Positions 63,408 through 64,000 of a stretch of DNA of 64,000 nucleotides are shown here, in pieces. The DNA comes from Streptomyces sp. Ncost-T10-10d. GTDB lineage: Bacteria; Actinomycetota; Actinomycetes; Streptomycetales; Streptomycetaceae. Each line of letters starts with the position of its first letter. Position 1 is the first letter of the stretch. The translations under genes and the position numbers were made by a program. Under the pieces are notes generated by a model that saw only the letters and a list, made by a program, of their open reading frames with translations, did not search any database and was not told the origin of the DNA. The stretch spans positions 62,001-126,000 of the forward strand of contig NZ_FMDF01000044.1 of assembly GCF_900091955.1 (NCBI RefSeq), read 5' to 3'.

Positions 63408-64000
63408 ATGTCTGAACCGACCGGTGCCGCCCGCCGACGCGGGCCCTTCAAGGTCGGGGACCAGGTCCAGCTCACCGATCCCAAGGGACGCCACTACACC
63501 TTCACGCTCGAAGCCGGAAAGAACTTCCACACCCACAAGGGTTCTTTCCCGCACGACGAGCTGATCGGTGCCCCCGAGGGCAGTGTTGTCCGAACCACGG
63601 GAAACGTCGCCTACCTCGCGCTGCGCCCCCTGCTCCCCGACTACGTCCTGTCCATGCCCCGCGGCGCCGCCGTGGTCTACCCCAAGGACGCGGGGCAGAT
63701 CCTGGCCTTCGCCGACATCTTCCCCGGCGCCCGCGTCGTGGAAGCCGGCGTCGGCTCCGGCTCGCTCTCCACCTTCCTGCTCCGCGCCATCGGCGACCAG
63801 GGCATGCTGCACTCGTACGAGCGCCGCGAGGACTTCGCCGAGATCGCCCAGCAGAACGTCGAGCGCTACTTCGGCGAACCGCACCCCGCGTGGCAGCTCA
63901 CCGTCGGCGACCTCCAGGACAACCTGTCCGACACCGACGTCGACCGGGTCATCCTCGACATGCTCGCTCCGTGGGAGTGCCTGGAGGCCGTCTCCAAGGC
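63408..64000 (+). CDS. trmI: tRNA (adenine-58-N1)-methyltransferase TrmI, 3' end outside window
   Basis: The first 197 residues of a SAM-dependent tRNA m1A58 methyltransferase. The N-terminal segment FKVGDQVQLTDPKGRHYTFTLEAGKNFHTHKG is followed by the SAM site VVEAGVGSGSLSTFLL. The catalytic-region DRVILDMLAPWECLE ends at the window edge. A leaderless start (TACGCT, six-base spacer) precedes the ATG. In actinobacteria the gene usually stands next to the proteasome ATPase cluster, which would be to the right. Confidence 0.93.
   Translation, partial: MSEPTGAARRRGPFKVGDQVQLTDPKGRHYTFTLEAGKNFHTHKGSFPHDELIGAPEGSVVRTTGNVAYLALRPLLPDYVLSMPRGAAVVYPKDAGQILAFADIFPGARVVEAGVGSGSLSTFLLRAIGDQGMLHSYERREDFAEIAQQNVERYFGEPHPAWQLTVGDLQDNLSDTDVDRVILDMLAPWECLEAVSK

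Overview
The window looks like a high-GC Streptomyces chromosome arm or core segment. Codon third positions are strongly G/C, there are two chaplins (aerial-hypha coat proteins found in Streptomyces), mycothiol genes (mshC and an S-(hydroxymethyl)mycothiol dehydrogenase), an F420-type LLM enzyme and a gyl-type glycerol operon. From memory, the order gntR/K/P, chpH/chpC, PAC2, mshC, gyl, metH, RecB-like nuclease, site-2 protease, trmI matches the S. coelicolor SCO1680 to SCO1653 neighbourhood. The accessory genes interspersed here (GH31 enzyme, L-fuconate cluster, peptide-type binding lipoprotein) were not placed in that order. No prophage, insertion sequence or CRISPR array was seen.

Layout. 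1-12 kb: edge-truncated HEAT-type protein, a coupled kinase-like/acyl-CoA dehydrogenase pair, glucarate dehydratase, a quinone-oxidoreductase-like enzyme, two DUF202 membrane proteins, a Nudix hydrolase, a TetR/SDR unit, a DMT-type permease and a KstD-like flavoprotein. 12-17 kb: ASCH protein, an MsrPQ-like molybdoenzyme/cytochrome pair, and the gluconate module (gntP, gntK, gntR). 17-22.5 kb: multicopper oxidase, formaldehyde detoxification pair (mscR plus MBL hydrolase), a pseudouridine synthase and gene debris including a beta-galactosidase-like stub. 22.7-29.9 kb: tRNA-Leu(GAG), M20 peptidase, chaplins, small conserved proteins, a RecD2-like protein whose ATPase motifs are destroyed, and an aldo/keto reductase. 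30-41 kb: LLM oxidoreductase, ferritin-like protein, CorA, then the conserved actinobacterial block histidine phosphatase / DUF3090 / PI3-4-kinase-like protein / MshC, a secreted GH31 enzyme and PAC2. 41.4-48.3 kb: L-fuconate dehydratase, SDR, a ribose-type ABC importer and a FadR-like regulator sharing operator-like boxes. 48.3-53.9 kb: an internally deleted LLM pseudogene and the gylR-glpF-glpK-glpD operon. 54-64 kb: metH, HAD phosphatase, peptide-type binding lipoprotein, response regulator with RecB-like nuclease, site-2 protease and the start of trmI.

Two points stand out for novelty. One is the apparent pseudo-helicase at 26592-28937. The other is the phosphatase / Zn-ribbon / kinase-like trio in front of mshC. 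Regulatory reading gave a consistent set of TANNNT-N6/7-start leaderless promoters, a TetR operator overlapping its own -10 box, GylR-type boxes before both gylR and glpF, and ACATCSGATGT boxes joining the fuconate operon to its probable repressor. All family assignments come from reading motifs by eye. No database search was run.
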